DNA of 64,000 bases from Opisthorchis felineus (lineage: Eukaryota; Platyhelminthes; Trematoda; Opisthorchiida; Opisthorchiidae). Shown piece after piece: positions 46,440-58,483 of the stretch (its first letter is position 1; each line of letters opens with the position of its first letter). The notes beneath the pieces are model-generated. The model was not told where the DNA came from and made no database searches. It worked only from the letters and a program-made list of their open reading frames with translations. The DNA lies in NCBI GenBank assembly GCA_004794785.1, contig SJOL01009857.1, positions 721,254 to 785,253 of the forward strand, given 5' to 3'. Made by a program: the position numbers and the translations under genes.

Positions 46440-47755
46440 CACTGTGTTACTACTGTATACGGTGTTTACCAGTCTGATTGTTTTGTAAGTATTGGTGATG
46501 TACAACCTTGCTTACCGGACTTCGGGTAATGATCATTCGTTCTGTCTTCCATCTACAGAAATCGTTGTGAACCCCTACCTTCGGAGAATTACCCCAGGTG
46601 CTTGCATAGCGTGCACAGCCACTTACTAGATGCGCACCTAAATTATTTTCGCCAAAACTATAGGGTTTTCGAAGTCGGGCCTTTAACGGGGAAGTAACCC
46701 AATCCATTTGCACCTTTCGGTGATATTTCACTCATAGCATTTTGTTTAAGTGAGCGAAATATCAAGGTCACGGACCATCACCGATTCGCATTTTGTTACC
46801 AGTTCACGCGAGATAACACGCGAAGTCACACTAGCATATTCTGGCGTTCTTCGGTGTCCTTCAAAAATGAAATAACATCTGCAGAATATCCAATGCAAAT
46901 TCCACCCAGGAAAACCGGTCATTGACATTTGCTTCATACACCTCGGATTTAACAAATGAGATGATTTTGTTCAGCGAACTTCGTCACAACACATTTTCCT
47001 ACGGAGCTCAGCTCCCATTAAGTACAAAATTGTTAGATAACAGCATGAATTGTGCAGTGGAGATGCGAGTGCCATTTCTGTGGATGACTCCTTTTCCTAG
47101 ATATGCATAAATAGCCTGTGGACAATACAACGTCAGGAGCTAACTGTAGGTAAGTTATCGACACAATGGCATCACTGCTATTAGGAATATGGCGCTCCGT
47201 GGGTGGATTACGTCATAAAGCGGCCATCATATTAACGGTAGCGGTTGTCACTCACCTCGACTATTTATCGTACCTACCAGGCCCGAGTCCATGTGAGACG
47301 CTGAATATGAGGCCTCACCTGCGCACGGTAACCTAATCCAATGGCCAATGAAGGCCCTTCATACTTCTTAAACACGAGCACACAATCTACGCGCGTTTCC
47401 TACTGACAAAGAGCCCGCCATAAATTTATGAAACCACCGTCGGCAAATTGCGTTTTTATTCGTTGGATGCGCCAATACAAGCGTATTTGGTAGTCGTTCC
47501 AGTTTTCTTTTTCCGCAGATCAACTTTAAGGAAGAAGGATTCTGGAAGGGAAAACGCACAATCAATCAATCTTCGGTAACAGCATTTAAACATCTTAATT
47601 AAGCGGAGTTTTTTATGCTTACTTATTTAGTGCTACAGAATTCCCATTATCGACGATGAGGGATCAATGTCCAGTCGGTAGGGATTGTGCGAATTCAGTG
47701 ACTCAATATCTGACGCAACGCAATCTGAAGCTAAAGAGGGGTAAACAAGGCTGTC
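46440..47755 (+). repeat. Long dispersed repeat Y, copy 1
   Basis: Co-linear with copy 2 at 50870-52330, at roughly 70% identity by eye. Shared blocks are TTAAGTGAGCGAAAT/GAAGTGAGTGAAAT, ACCGATTCGCATTT-GTTACC, GAAATAACATC-GCAGAATA-CCA, GACGCTGA-TATG, GCACGGTAA, CTTCATACT, and a final GAAG-TAAAGAGGGGT. The block around 46490-46590 also resembles 62320-62410. It lies directly 3' of MULE copy B. Confidence 0.6.
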
Positions 47756-50180
47756 CTACAAGCGGGGAGTATTTGCACCCCATAACATCAGATGAAATCT
47801 AGCAATCTTAACGGGTAGTTGCCCGAACGTGGCCCTGATTGGGGCCTTCGAGGTCACTGCGTGATAAATCTGATAAACTCGTCGTCGTCCCGGGTTTCGA
47901 AAGCAAGGTCTGCAAAACGTGTGTTTGTAATCATGCCTCAAATTACTGATCTCCATCTGCTCCAAAGCTGGGCAGAATAATTTTATTGCAATAGCCTTAC
48001 GGGCCACGTTCGGTTGGGCCTTCGCGGACCGATCAAGATCCACCTCATAGCGTGCTATTTTAGCTGACCGCTTGATGGTCGGAAGGCTGCGTTTGCGCGA
48101 CAGACCGGCGACTAAGGGAAATAGTTTAATTGATACTTGCGCACTCGCCCGGTGGACGCACCTGAAGATCTTCTGAGCACAATGGGCAAAACCCGTTGCC
48201 GCCGCACTTACGGGGATATGGTGATTGATCTCGCGGACACCAGCAATTAGCAGGGTCGGTTGGCTGGCCACAGAGACCACGGGGGACATCGCTTGTCGCT
48301 GGAGAACGCCACCTTGGTTGGGGACGGTTGTCTTCCAGCACCGGAGGCTGACTGCCCTGTGCAGTGGTTGAATTTTGACGTAACATCAGCTGCGTTTGAA
48401 CAATCAGATGCTTCATGCATCTAGCAGCCTTAAGTGGTTTCAGCAGCTTTAATTTGCCAGCCAGCCGTTCCAGCTGCTTGTGCAAACCTTCTAATGGTGA
48501 TAGCTGTGGCCTGAAAACCAGAGATGGAGGTATACCCCCTTCTGGTAGGTCGTATTCGGCCAGCCACCGTTAATGGATTGGAAGTTGACCCAGACTGTAT
48601 GTTTGACTGTATGTTTGATTAATTAACTTACCGCAGGGGAACGGGTGGCCTCTGAATACCGAGAACAGGTGTACGCAGGGTAGCCACATACACTGGTAAA
48701 TGGTGCACGTGCAGGTTCCGGCGGAGGTATTAACCGTCTGAGAATATTTTGGGGTTTGTACAACAAACTAGCTGTTTCTTACAACGTTTTTCTCATCTTG
48801 AAGCGATCTGTCTGATGGCATATCAGATTTAGCTTGCTCGCGCCAATGTGCCTGAGAACATGATTGGCGGCATACGTCGTCATCCGGGAAAACACACGTA
48901 GAACGTAGCTGTCTTCCTCGCGCATTCCTCGGTGGTCACAGTAATAAGTAGTGTGCATCTCATACTCGCACATGAGCCATTCGCTCTGCGGAGAAAGCTT
49001 TTGGATGGCATGCTCTAGGCTATCGGCGTGATGCGCGTGCCTCTTTAAACGCCCGTTGGCGTTCTCCAGACGGCTATTGGTCACATTCCTGAAACGTACC
49101 AAACCGCGCTGTGCATGAGTGGCCCAGGTTCGAGTGATGTACAACCAGTGGACACTCAAATAGGAGACAAAACCGGGATTGATTCTCCGCAGGGTCTGTA
49201 AACCCTGGTGAAACCTGAGTGATTACTGTCCGGTGCACAGTCACTTACTCAGCTGCGTTATCAAAGCGGGCCATGGGGTGGAATATATGCCGGGTGCGTT
49301 TAAAAATCTTCTGCAAGAGACACAGCAACATAATGAAGCGTACGTGCTTCCGGATGTTGTGCCGTGCGTGAAAATAGCACAACATTATGTCGCAGCTGAA
49401 CACCGCTTTGGCAGCCCGCATCTGCGACGTCATCTTGTCCATGACGAAAGTCTTGACCGAGTATTGCCCACCCATCATATCCTTGAACGCGCAAAGTGCT
49501 TGCTTTCGACGAAGGCATATATCACCGGTCGACCGATGCCCATGCCATCCGTCAGAAGGAACGTACACACAGTGAACGTCAGAGGTTCCAAAATGTTTTA
49601 CCCAAGAAAGTTGGTCCCGTGCGTAGCATCAACGTTTATCACATCAAGGAAACTTCGAAAGAGTGCGATCTGGTGCGTGCGGGAAAAACACAGGTGGCTA
49701 AATTTGCCACCCCCGGATTCCGCCTACAGTACGTGACCACACTATTGAAGCTTAGTTATAATGCACGACATGTCATCTGAGAAACCAAATAAAAGGTAAC
49801 TACCGACCTACTTAACACTGGGGGTCGGCTTTTGGCGCGATAATTGTACACATCCTGGATAGTAAGTACCTTTCCGAAATGATCAGCGACGTATTTCCGA
49901 ATCTCTGAAGACGGAGCACCATGCTTCAAAAGGATACCACACTCCTTTAGTTCATCATTTGTCTGGCGCCGGTTGATGGACTGTTGTGCTCCAGGTGGTA
50001 GGAGGTAACCATCAAGTGGTTATTGTACCGGCGAACATGGAATCTTGTCAGGCAACCAGTACAACGTGTGCTATAGGTTATACACAAAAACGATAAGCTT
50101 ACTGGCTGCGACGAATTCCGCGGCCTTGAATTCGTCTTCAGGGAAGTCTGCTACGGTAGTGTATCGTCCACTACTTTGAC
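47756..50180 (-). mobile_element. MULE transposase, copy B (best preserved)
   Basis: Read from 50180 down: a 5' piece, TTVADFPEDEFKAAEFVAA, with a GTAAGC donor (50170-50100); RQTNDELKECGILLKHGAPS and VADHFGKVLTIQDVYNYRAK (about 49990-49830); VINVDATHGTNFLG near 49630 with the first catalytic Asp; LLTDGMGIGRPVIYAFV near 49540; KTFVMDKM with Asp at 49439-49437 and CYFH at 49379-49368; FRNVTNSRLENANGRLKRHA with the third acidic residue near 49066; SEWLMCEYEMHTTYYCDHRG near 48960; and a C-terminal Cys-rich part (48300-48150). These are the DDE-type MULE transposase landmarks. Frame changes and stops near 49790-49590 and after 49245 make it non-functional as read, unless some are introns. Confidence 0.82.
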
Positions 50181-50199
50181 ATTGGAAATTCCCCACGTT

Positions 50200-50860
50200 T
50201 CTTGTCCCTGTTTGTAACCCCCCTCCACTTTTGTGTTTTGTGCTTCTATATGAACTGCCGCTTGTTTGTCCTTACCACCTCACCCATTTGGCCTTGAGGT
50301 CATCCAGCCATTTGTGGCCGACCTTACGCACGTGTCTGTCTCACGTGGGAGCCTGTTTCCTCGTTTGGTTCGTACTTTTGTAGTCCAAGTGGACCATTTG
50401 TTGTTGACGAGTATCTACTGTCGAGTTTTGTACACTTTGTGAGTTGACGTCTTATGTTAATAGTACCTAATAGAAACCCAGCTCCGACTTTGTTTTGCCT
50501 TCCCGGAGGTTCTGGTAATACGTGTCACTCGAAGATACCGTTTGCTATTTACAGGTAGAACACGTTTTCATATAAATGTATCGAATTGCTGCTCTTTTGG
50601 GAGTTTATGCGGACGAAACCCACGAAATTATTGATCATATACTCTCAAAGCGATGTGAAATGCACTGAAGGAGAAGGAACGTGGACGAGCTAACTTCTCT
50701 GCAAAGTAACCCACCGCCCTCGAGAACAAAGCATGCTCAGCCATGACAGCCGGTAAATATATGATTTCCTCGCCCTCAGTGGGCCTTGAGTACGTTTAAA
50801 CAGCTTCCAACAAAACTGCGGCCACGTGGAAAGACAATGAGGGCCCGAATAATCCCATTA
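50200..50860. other. 5' flank of MULE copy B
   Basis: About 50 bp at 50780-50835 (GAGTACGTTTAAACAGCTTC and ACTGCGGCCACGTGGA) match 55319-55372, upstream of MULE copy D. This may be the element terminus or promoter region. Otherwise nothing is recognised. Confidence 0.45.
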
Positions 50861-50869
50861 AGTGCCAAA

Positions 50870-52330
50870 ACTTTATGTTAAATTTTCCCGCTTCTGAACC
50901 ATATTTTCAGAGAAATTTTGGGTGTGCGTCTAAGGCTCGGCGCATGCATAGTTCACTTATACATGGTTCTGAAAGAACCGCTCTTCTTGCCATTTGGCAA
51001 GCTGCGCTTTGAGTGTGGTAACAAATTTAACTACTCAGTAGAAGGTGACCGAAATCATTTTACCCGAAACTGTGTGGTTTTCAAGGTTCCAAATATTTTG
51101 TTGAAGTGAGTGAAATTTCAATGACCACCGCCGATTCACATTTCATTACCTGTTTACGAGATAAAGCACTAAAGCAAACCTGTTTTAGCATTCAGTGGCG
51201 TTCTTTACAAATGAGATAACATCCACAGAATACCCATTGCATGCTCCCCCCCAAAAATCGTTGATTATATTTTGCACGCTTAAAACCCCTTAAACGTAAC
51301 ACATTAGATAAATTTGTTCAGCTAACGCCTGCAAAAAACCAGTTTTGGGAAGCTCGCCTTCCGTTCAATATAATGAAAGATAATTTGATGCACTATGCAG
51401 TATTGATGTTAGTATTCAACTCCGTGGATGGTATCCCTTCTCTGATGTGCACAACTAATGCAGCTCTATAAAATAACTGCATGTTAATTGACACCACAAC
51501 AGTATCTCCGCTACTGGGAATACTCGCGCTTCTCAGTTAGAATGCGTCATCAAGCCCTATTACATTGACGGAAAATAAGGCCAGCCAATTCCGGTCATCA
51601 TGGTAACAGCACCCGCAGTCGTCTGCCTTGGGCACATATCGTAAATGCTGGGCCGGTGTCTTGTGCGACGCTGATTATGGCGCCCCAACTATGCACGGTA
51701 AAATAATCCACTGCCTGACGACGCCTCTTCATACTCATAACTACACGCTATGTTGAGCTCCCTGGCCAGTTACAGTAGCTGCCGAGCCCATGCACGCAAC
51801 CGATTATAAGGCCCCAAATATATAAGCAGCCTAATCCAACGACTAATGACGGTGCTTCATATTCATGCATGTCGTCCGTCTGAAAATCCCATGCCTAAAA
51901 AATGTACAACTGCTCATATGTCTTTATCTAATTGTTGCGTCGGTACAAACGAAATGTGTGGTCATTGTTGTTCTCGTTTTCAGGAGGCTGTTTCCACTCG
52001 GCAAGGTTTCTGAAAAGAGAAAATGTAGAATCAATTACAACTCGTGTACATCTTCCGCAATATCATTAAAAACATATAGTTAAACAGAGATGTAATAGCT
52101 AACCCGTCAAGCGCTTAATAAATCCCGTTGTCCACAATTCCCGATCGGTGTCCACGCTGAAGCTGGGGTCTTACTGCTATATAGGTAAACTTACTACTCG
52201 CTCAATTAATCCCATTGGCGATAGTGAGGGAGCCGTGTGTACACCGATGATTCAATAGCGGTATCCAGTGGTTATACGCACTGTTGGACGTAGCGAAGTT
52301 AAAGGTAAAGAGGGGTGTATACTAGTCAGT
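50870..52330 (+). repeat. Long dispersed repeat Y, copy 2
   Basis: Direct-orientation partner of 46440-47755. A sub-block around GGCGCCCCAACTATGCACGG (51680-51740) is repeated in diverged form at 51800-51860. A 63-codon frame (50918-51109) at its left end is not conserved in copy 1. Confidence 0.6.
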
Positions 52331-52719
52331 CGTACGGTGAAGTAGTGTGGACATGAGCCCTAGGATCCAAGAACGGCAGGGATCATCAACTGTGCACGAA
52401 TGTATACAGAGTGGCTGATAGATCCTGACTCCCAGTGATCCACCCCCTCAATGCGAATTTCCTTCCCATTAGCATATGTCCTACCTGATTGGCCTTTTCG
52501 GTCACCAAGTAGTCCTACCATCATCATGGACGGCACAACATCAGTGTTAAGCACTGATGTTCCGCTGTCGTACAGACATGATTTTTTAAAGCCTTCTTGT
52601 GAAGAGAATAAATTTGGACAAGAAAGGGACTTAGTGCTGGCTTACTACAATTATTCCGAGCTGTCTATAACTCCAGACGTTCATTCAGGCAATCTGGATA
52701 GAAAATGACGACACAAAAG

Positions 52720-53820
52720 CCATTGACATCGATCAGCAGCTATATCTAGCAGCGCCTCCAACCAGGCACACCGGGGATCACGCGGTTCCCATCCTGGAAG
52801 GCGAATAGCACCGACAGCACCCAAACATTTCGCAATCACATTCATGCCCTCTGCTAGGTCAGGGGTTGGCTACCTCCCATTTCTCGTTACTCCTAATTTG
52901 GCACGGAAAACCGCACTCTCTTCGGCAAACAATGGTCAGGTGTGCCCAAAACATGGGCTAAACAACGAGCCTCTGGTGCTGGACACATTCTTCAACGGAA
53001 ATTCCCGTCGCAAACCCGAAAATAGACCTTTCACTATCCCCATTTCGGATCCTTCAACACCATTCCACGCAAGCTGTTTCTGGGACAACAGTTTTCGAAC
53101 ACTTGAAGACATCTCAGTTTCGCTGACCGAACAGGTCAAGTCTCAGCCACACAACGAAACAGTCCGCGCTGCAGCATGATATACACGCTTCTTGAGACTC
53201 AGAGATATACCGCCTGAACACCATAAGTGTTTTAAATTAGCAAACTCGGCCCGAGCCTTGCAGAATCGTGTATTGACCTCATCTGTCACACTACAATCGA
53301 AACTAATGCAAGATCCATGATACGTAAACCGCTCCACAAATTCGAGTGCCTCCCCTTGGATTGTAAGTGGCGTGTTCAGGGACTGCATGTCCACGAGCAT
53401 GACCTTGCACTTTGCAGGTGTAGAGTGCATACCAAAGAATGGGATGACTTTGGCAGTTCATCAAAAATACCTGCGCCTTCTCCTCTTTTCAAAAAAACGA
53501 GAACAACGTCGCCCTTATATTCCAGATCGACAAGGTTTTCGTCATGGGCAATTTGAACATCTGGGTTTTTAAGACCGCTCGGTGTTCTTCTCATTATCCC
53601 AATGATCACGAAATTAAATAGGAGTGCCGAGAGTGGGCACCCTTGGTGGACATCGCTTTGTGTGTACTCTCACAGGTGCAAAATTCTGATAATACAAAGA
53701 ATGTATTGTGTCCACAAACTTTCGGGGCCTTCCTTGATGGGCAAACGTGTCGAGGAAAACAGATCTGCCAAGCAAATCAAATGCGCCTCTGAAATCCAGG
53801 ACTGTTGAAATTGTGGGTCT
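52720..53820 (-). mobile_element. RTE-like LINE, RT domain and C-terminus (R8)
   Basis: Read from 53820 down: VLDFRGAFDLLGRSVFLDTF and FVDTIHSLYYQNFAPVRVHT (RT fingers and palm); a block where the YxDD box reads YKGD (53519-53508); PAKCKVMLVDMQSLNTPLTI, LEFVERFTYHGSCISFDCSV, RARAEFANL-like FCKARAEFANLKHLW, and LKKRVYHAAARTVSLCG (53430-53143); then CLGAVGAIRLPGWEPRDPRC near 52800. Stops and frame changes; the catalytic box is mutated. Confidence 0.85.
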
Positions 53821-53859
53821 TTTTTACGTGTGGCGTTGTTCTAGCACATAAACATCCGC

Positions 53860-54960
53860 CAATCTTTCCGTACCGCATCTGCCTCTTCCGCGCCTCATAT
53901 CCCAACGATGCGAAAGACTGCACGACTGACAACTCGCCATCCGACTGCATGCCTTCTTCTCAAAGACACTCCTACCCTACACTGAACCTCACACTAAGCC
54001 TTCTGCAATGGAGGAAAGAAAACTTAAATGGATTCAACATTCGTCAGATGCCTGTGCCACTGGTCTAAAATTGCAATGGTCGTAGCATATATCCCGAGTA
54101 TCCTGTGAATCCAAATCTCATTGATAAGAGAGTGAAAAATGCAAACAGAGACACACTAAATACACACGGTGTGGCGCCTTCGACGCAGTTCTTTTTGCAA
54201 AACCTCGACAGCTTTCTTTAGGGCCCAACTGCTCCAGTTGAAGGGTACCTCACCGTCCAAACAAGCAACACCATCAAACAGCACATGTTTTTGCCAATTT
54301 GTAGTCGCTGCATGCCCCGAACTACATTACTTATCCACAATGTTCCTAATGCACGTCCCTTATAATCATATGTGCCCACACCCGTTGGCATCGGCCACGT
54401 ACTTACTATCTGCGCTTGAATATCGATAACCGTTTTTTGAGATCCGACATTGTCACCTCATTGCAGTAGACCCATTAGACCCACTGTTTGCTGCCTATAA
54501 TGTCGGCCCGCAGTCTTCCTCACACCATAGTGCCTTCGAGAATACTTTTTGACACTTTTTTCTATTTTGGGTCTCCAATGAAGACACGGATGCATTGGTG
54601 CCTCGTTCGAATGCCAGCAATGAACCACGCCGCGCCCTCGATGCTCAAAAGAATGTCCTTCCTCCATGCTGGTCTTAATTTGTCACGATTCTTTGGCCAA
54701 TCCTGACTACCGTGTGAAACCCAACTGACTCACTCAAGATGTATATGTACGCGGCTCTACACGTACGACTTTGCGATGAGGGCATCAAGACTGCGATACC
54801 TAGTCTGATGGTTTGCCCGTAGTAGAATATATCCCTAATATTTCCCGACCGAGCGTATCACATGCACCCACAAGGCTGCCCCAATCCGGTGAATCTGTGC
54901 CGGCACGCCAAAGCACTGGCCACCCTATTGTACAGTCTGCTGTCTCTATCCGTAAATCTG
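53860..54960. other. Unassigned stretch with protein-like frames
   Basis: On the - strand, KNRDKLRPAWRKDILLSIEG followed by AAWFIAGIRTRHQCIRVFI (54700-54565), and HVLFDGVACLDGEVPFNWSS followed by WALKKAVEVLQKELRR (54300-54180), read like coding sequence. I cannot name the family. A faint resemblance of the second to NYN-type ribonucleases is too weak to use. Confidence 0.25.
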
Positions 54961-54970
54961 CTAATTCTTC

Positions 54971-55375
54971 TTATGGCACAATCAAGGAGTAAGATAAAGC
55001 CCCGCCGTACACTCGATACAGCCTGTGCTGACCATCATAAAAAACAAAAAACTTACCAGCTGTGACGAATTTCTTGGCTTTGTCTGGCGGGACGCCTCCC
55101 GCAACGATAGAAGACCTCCTCTTATACAGGCCGCGAATGACTGCTCCATTTTGAGTTTGCACCATCAGAGGGCATAATTATTGTTATTGTAATCTTCGGA
55201 GTATTTATAAATGCAATAAAGACGCGAAGAAACCAACTTTTCCATAAAATTCCTTGCTGTCTTCCTGAAGACCATGCTAGGGCACTCCAGCCATTTGATT
55301 ATGAATCATGCGCACATAGTGGACCCCGAGTACATTTAAACAGCTTCCAGCCGAACTGCGGCCGTATGGAGAGGC
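54971..55375 (-). mobile_element. MULE-like 5' exon (copy D)
   Basis: A start codon at 55165 opens MVQTQNGAVIRGLYKRRSSI and VAGGVPPDKAKKFVTA, ending at a GCTG|GTAAGT donor near 55056. The pattern (basic run, then KAKKFVTA before GTAAG) parallels KAAEFVAA|GTAAGC in MULE copy B. The upstream flank shares about 50 bp with the flank of copy B. The rest of the transposase is not found downstream. Confidence 0.5.
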
Positions 55376-55399
55376 TTTAAGAAGCAAATGGCATGTGTC

Positions 55400-57320
55400 A
55401 GGTCAGCGATTAGGTTATATTGGTAATGTGGGTAACACGAATGTGTAGTGAGAATCGGTTTACGATTTTGCGACAGCGATAAACTAAACCAACTTCGGAG
55501 GTTGTCCCTCTTAGCTCGCGGACATTTTCAGACCATATCATTTTTGGATTGTATGAAATGCATTCTATAGCCCTTGTGAAACTGTGGATGCATCGCTGTC
55601 TAGACGGACGGTGCTGTTCAATTTAATCACACCGGATTTGTCAGGCCTTTGCACGTTGCCCTGTCCCGAGGGCTTCCGGAAGTCTATTACGACATGTAAC
55701 ATAGTAATCATCCCCAGTAGATCGTTTGTTAAAGACAACTTTTTGAAAACCTTGTATTGGCTTCATACTCCCAGGGTGGCAGTCATTTCTGTACTCAGTC
55801 AAAACGCCATGTGCGGTCTTGTGAGAAGTGAACTGGTACTGACCGTAATACCCTCGTCATCGATTAAATCCTTCACAGGTTTGCGCAGCTCGCGTTGCCT
55901 TTGAGCGTGACTGTAACACCTTGGCGGCTAAGGGCCTTGAAGAACGACTAAAGCTATCGGGCTATACGCAGTTTGTATTCAGTGAGCAGCAGGAACAGAG
56001 AGATGCGAACCATAAGGGATGTACTGAAAACTGGTTCTATGAAAAATTGGGTTAATAAACGTCGCTAATCAAGCAGAACGTACAGCGAACGATAACACAA
56101 TCAGCGGGAGCAGAAAAAGGCACAGCGAAGAAGCGGGGTTTTCTGGAAGCATTAGCGAATGAGAGCCCAGTGAAATACAACCGTATAAATAAGGGGAGTC
56201 GGGTAGTGTAAGGAGGCCGTATAAACATATATCGGCTCAGAAAACAGGCAGTATTTTCGGGAGGTAAGGAAACCTCTCTGCAGTCTTCAGATGACAGAGC
56301 AACGCAGCAACACTCACAACCTGTCAACGCGAAATGCGCACTTAAGCCCATTTAAAACAAAATCTTAGTGAAGACTACCGGGTAAGTTTCAGCGAAAAAG
56401 TAATACAAAACTAGGACAGCCGAAGAAATCTATTTAGTGCAGTAGATAGCACACTTGTCTGCAGTCCGCCTTCTTCAGAGTTAAATCTCCGGTCGACCCA
56501 ATTTCCGTCGAATCGGACACTCCAAAATAGGTAGAGTTGGTGGTAACTTGCGAGCGAAGTTGGGCAGGAAACAAAATCCTGACATCAGCAACTAGTGCGT
56601 AAATCACGCTCGTCACGAGTAGTCAGAATATGCAGAAATGAATACCGGTCTCCGCTGATTCACAGGAGATATCTAAAGCAACCTTTTGCTTTGCTGTCTT
56701 CGCGTAAGCAAGTCTACACTTAGCTACCAAGGGTTCTAGTAGATGCGACGCGATGTATCGACGTGAGAAAAAAATTTTCGGCCGGCTTTCATGACAATCT
56801 TCAGGTACCGAGCAGCATGGCCCCCGGACTTGCGTATCACGCTCAAAGTTTTAACTGACGAACAACTGAGGGCCGCTTTCTTTGGCAAAAACTCAGACAA
56901 CTAATTGGAAGACACAAGCTATTGGCCAAAGAGCACAGGCGACAATCCGCCACTGTAGAGTACGTTACCGACAAACTGTTCCGACAAAGTCAGTGACAGG
57001 CATGGGCATAAAATGTATAACCATTGAACGTATGAAGGTCGGAAACTGGCAGACGGTGGTCTCTTTATTCATAATTTTTCCTCTCCAAAGATGGAGGCGT
57101 GTCGTATCCAGCGATAGAACACTCTGGAAGCAGAGCTCCAAAACACCCTACACTTAAATTGACGGGAACCAGGATTGTCTCGTCATCTATTGACTTCAAC
57201 CCCTAGTTTGTTAGCCTCGACCTCCTTAAATTTCGGACACAACGCGTAGATTTTGCAATCGACTCAGTATCTGGCGAAGTTGGCATGGTTCCATCTATTT
57301 TCGGTGTCACTTGGTGGATG
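55400..57320. other. Unassigned stretch
   Basis: Open frames up to 106 codons, none recognised. No repeat family of this window is found in it. Confidence 0.4.
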
Positions 57321-57329
57321 CGCCGCATT

Positions 57330-57583
57330 CTCCAAGTTTATTGGTTGCCAAAATGGTGGATCGGGTTAGTTACCGACAGCTCCATTGTGGTTCTTAGTGT
57401 GCAACTCACCGGAGAACGGAAAGGCGTCGTCACTGGTAGAAGCTTCGCAACGTCTATGTCGTGCATGGTTAGAATGGTCCAGAAGACATCACGAAGATAG
57501 ATAGCAAAAAAGGATTTGGGTATCTGGCTCTCTTCAAACATGTCCCTCTCACTGCACCATGAGAAATCGGCCCAAAAGGCATT
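57330..57583 (+). mobile_element. CR1/Jockey-like LINE RT end, cut by gap (J4)
   Basis: Encodes KMVDRVSYRQLHC-like and TKIDSKKGFGYLALFKHVPL pieces, then [12 protein letters not shown] right up to the gap, matching J2 and J3. Confidence 0.75.
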
Positions 57584-58323
57584 NNNNNNNNNNNNNNNNN
57601 NNNNNNNNNNNNNNNNNNNNNNNNNNNNNNNNNNNNNNNNNNNNNNNNNNNNNNNNNNNNNNNNNNNNNNNNNNNNNNNNNNNNNNNNNNNNNNNNNNNN
57701 NNNNNNNNNNNNNNNNNNNNNNNNNNNNNNNNNNNNNNNNNNNNNNNNNNNNNNNNNNNNNNNNNNNNNNNNNNNNNNNNNNNNNNNNNNNNNNNNNNNN
57801 NNNNNNNNNNNNNNNNNNNNNNNNNNNNNNNNNNNNNNNNNNNNNNNNNNNNNNNNNNNNNNNNNNNNNNNNNNNNNNNNNNNNNNNNNNNNNNNNNNNN
57901 NNNNNNNNNNNNNNNNNNNNNNNNNNNNNNNNNNNNNNNNNNNNNNNNNNNNNNNNNNNNNNNNNNNNNNNNNNNNNNNNNNNNNNNNNNNNNNNNNNNN
58001 NNNNNNNNNNNNNNNNNNNNNNNNNNNNNNNNNNNNNNNNNNNNNNNNNNNNNNNNNNNNNNNNNNNNNNNNNNNNNNNNNNNNNNNNNNNNNNNNNNNN
58101 NNNNNNNNNNNNNNNNNNNNNNNNNNNNNNNNNNNNNNNNNNNNNNNNNNNNNNNNNNNNNNNNNNNNNNNNNNNNNNNNNNNNNNNNNNNNNNNNNNNN
58201 NNNNNNNNNNNNNNNNNNNNNNNNNNNNNNNNNNNNNNNNNNNNNNNNNNNNNNNNNNNNNNNNNNNNNNNNNNNNNNNNNNNNNNNNNNNNNNNNNNNN
58301 NNNNNNNNNNNNNNNNNNNNNNN
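57584..58323. other. Assembly gap (740 N)
   Basis: An undetermined run. Apparent long frames crossing it are artefacts. By comparison with J2 and J3 it should contain the C-terminus of LINE J4. Confidence 0.99.
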
Positions 58324-58480
58324 TACTGCCCCGCGCTGAGAACTTAAAGAGCAGTGCTACACCCTTTTTTCGCTTGTGCCTTTCAGGTGAACGACAACCG
58401 CAGAACGACAAGAACACAACCGACCCGGGAAACTCGGGCAAAAGCCTTGATCCTGTGTATTAATCCGTGAACCCATACTA
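58324..58480 (+). mobile_element. LINE J4 3' tail
   Basis: Encodes PRAENLKSSATPFFRLCLSG, the same 3' block as J1 (3.5 kb) and J3 (43.1 kb). Confidence 0.65.
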
Positions 58481-58483
58481 ACT

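Noticed and set aside
46440..52330. LTR retrotransposon with long terminal repeats
   Set aside because: The flanking direct repeats are only about 70% alike, and the body encodes a MULE transposase, not gag-pol; no primer-binding site or polypurine tract was seen.
54180..54300. NYN-type ribonuclease exon
   Set aside because: Only a faint FDG...A pattern is shared; the key acidic positions cannot be aligned with confidence.
57338..58463. Frames of 262-367 codons on both strands across the gap
   Set aside because: They are open only because the 740 N are untranslatable; there is no evidence for coding across the gap.
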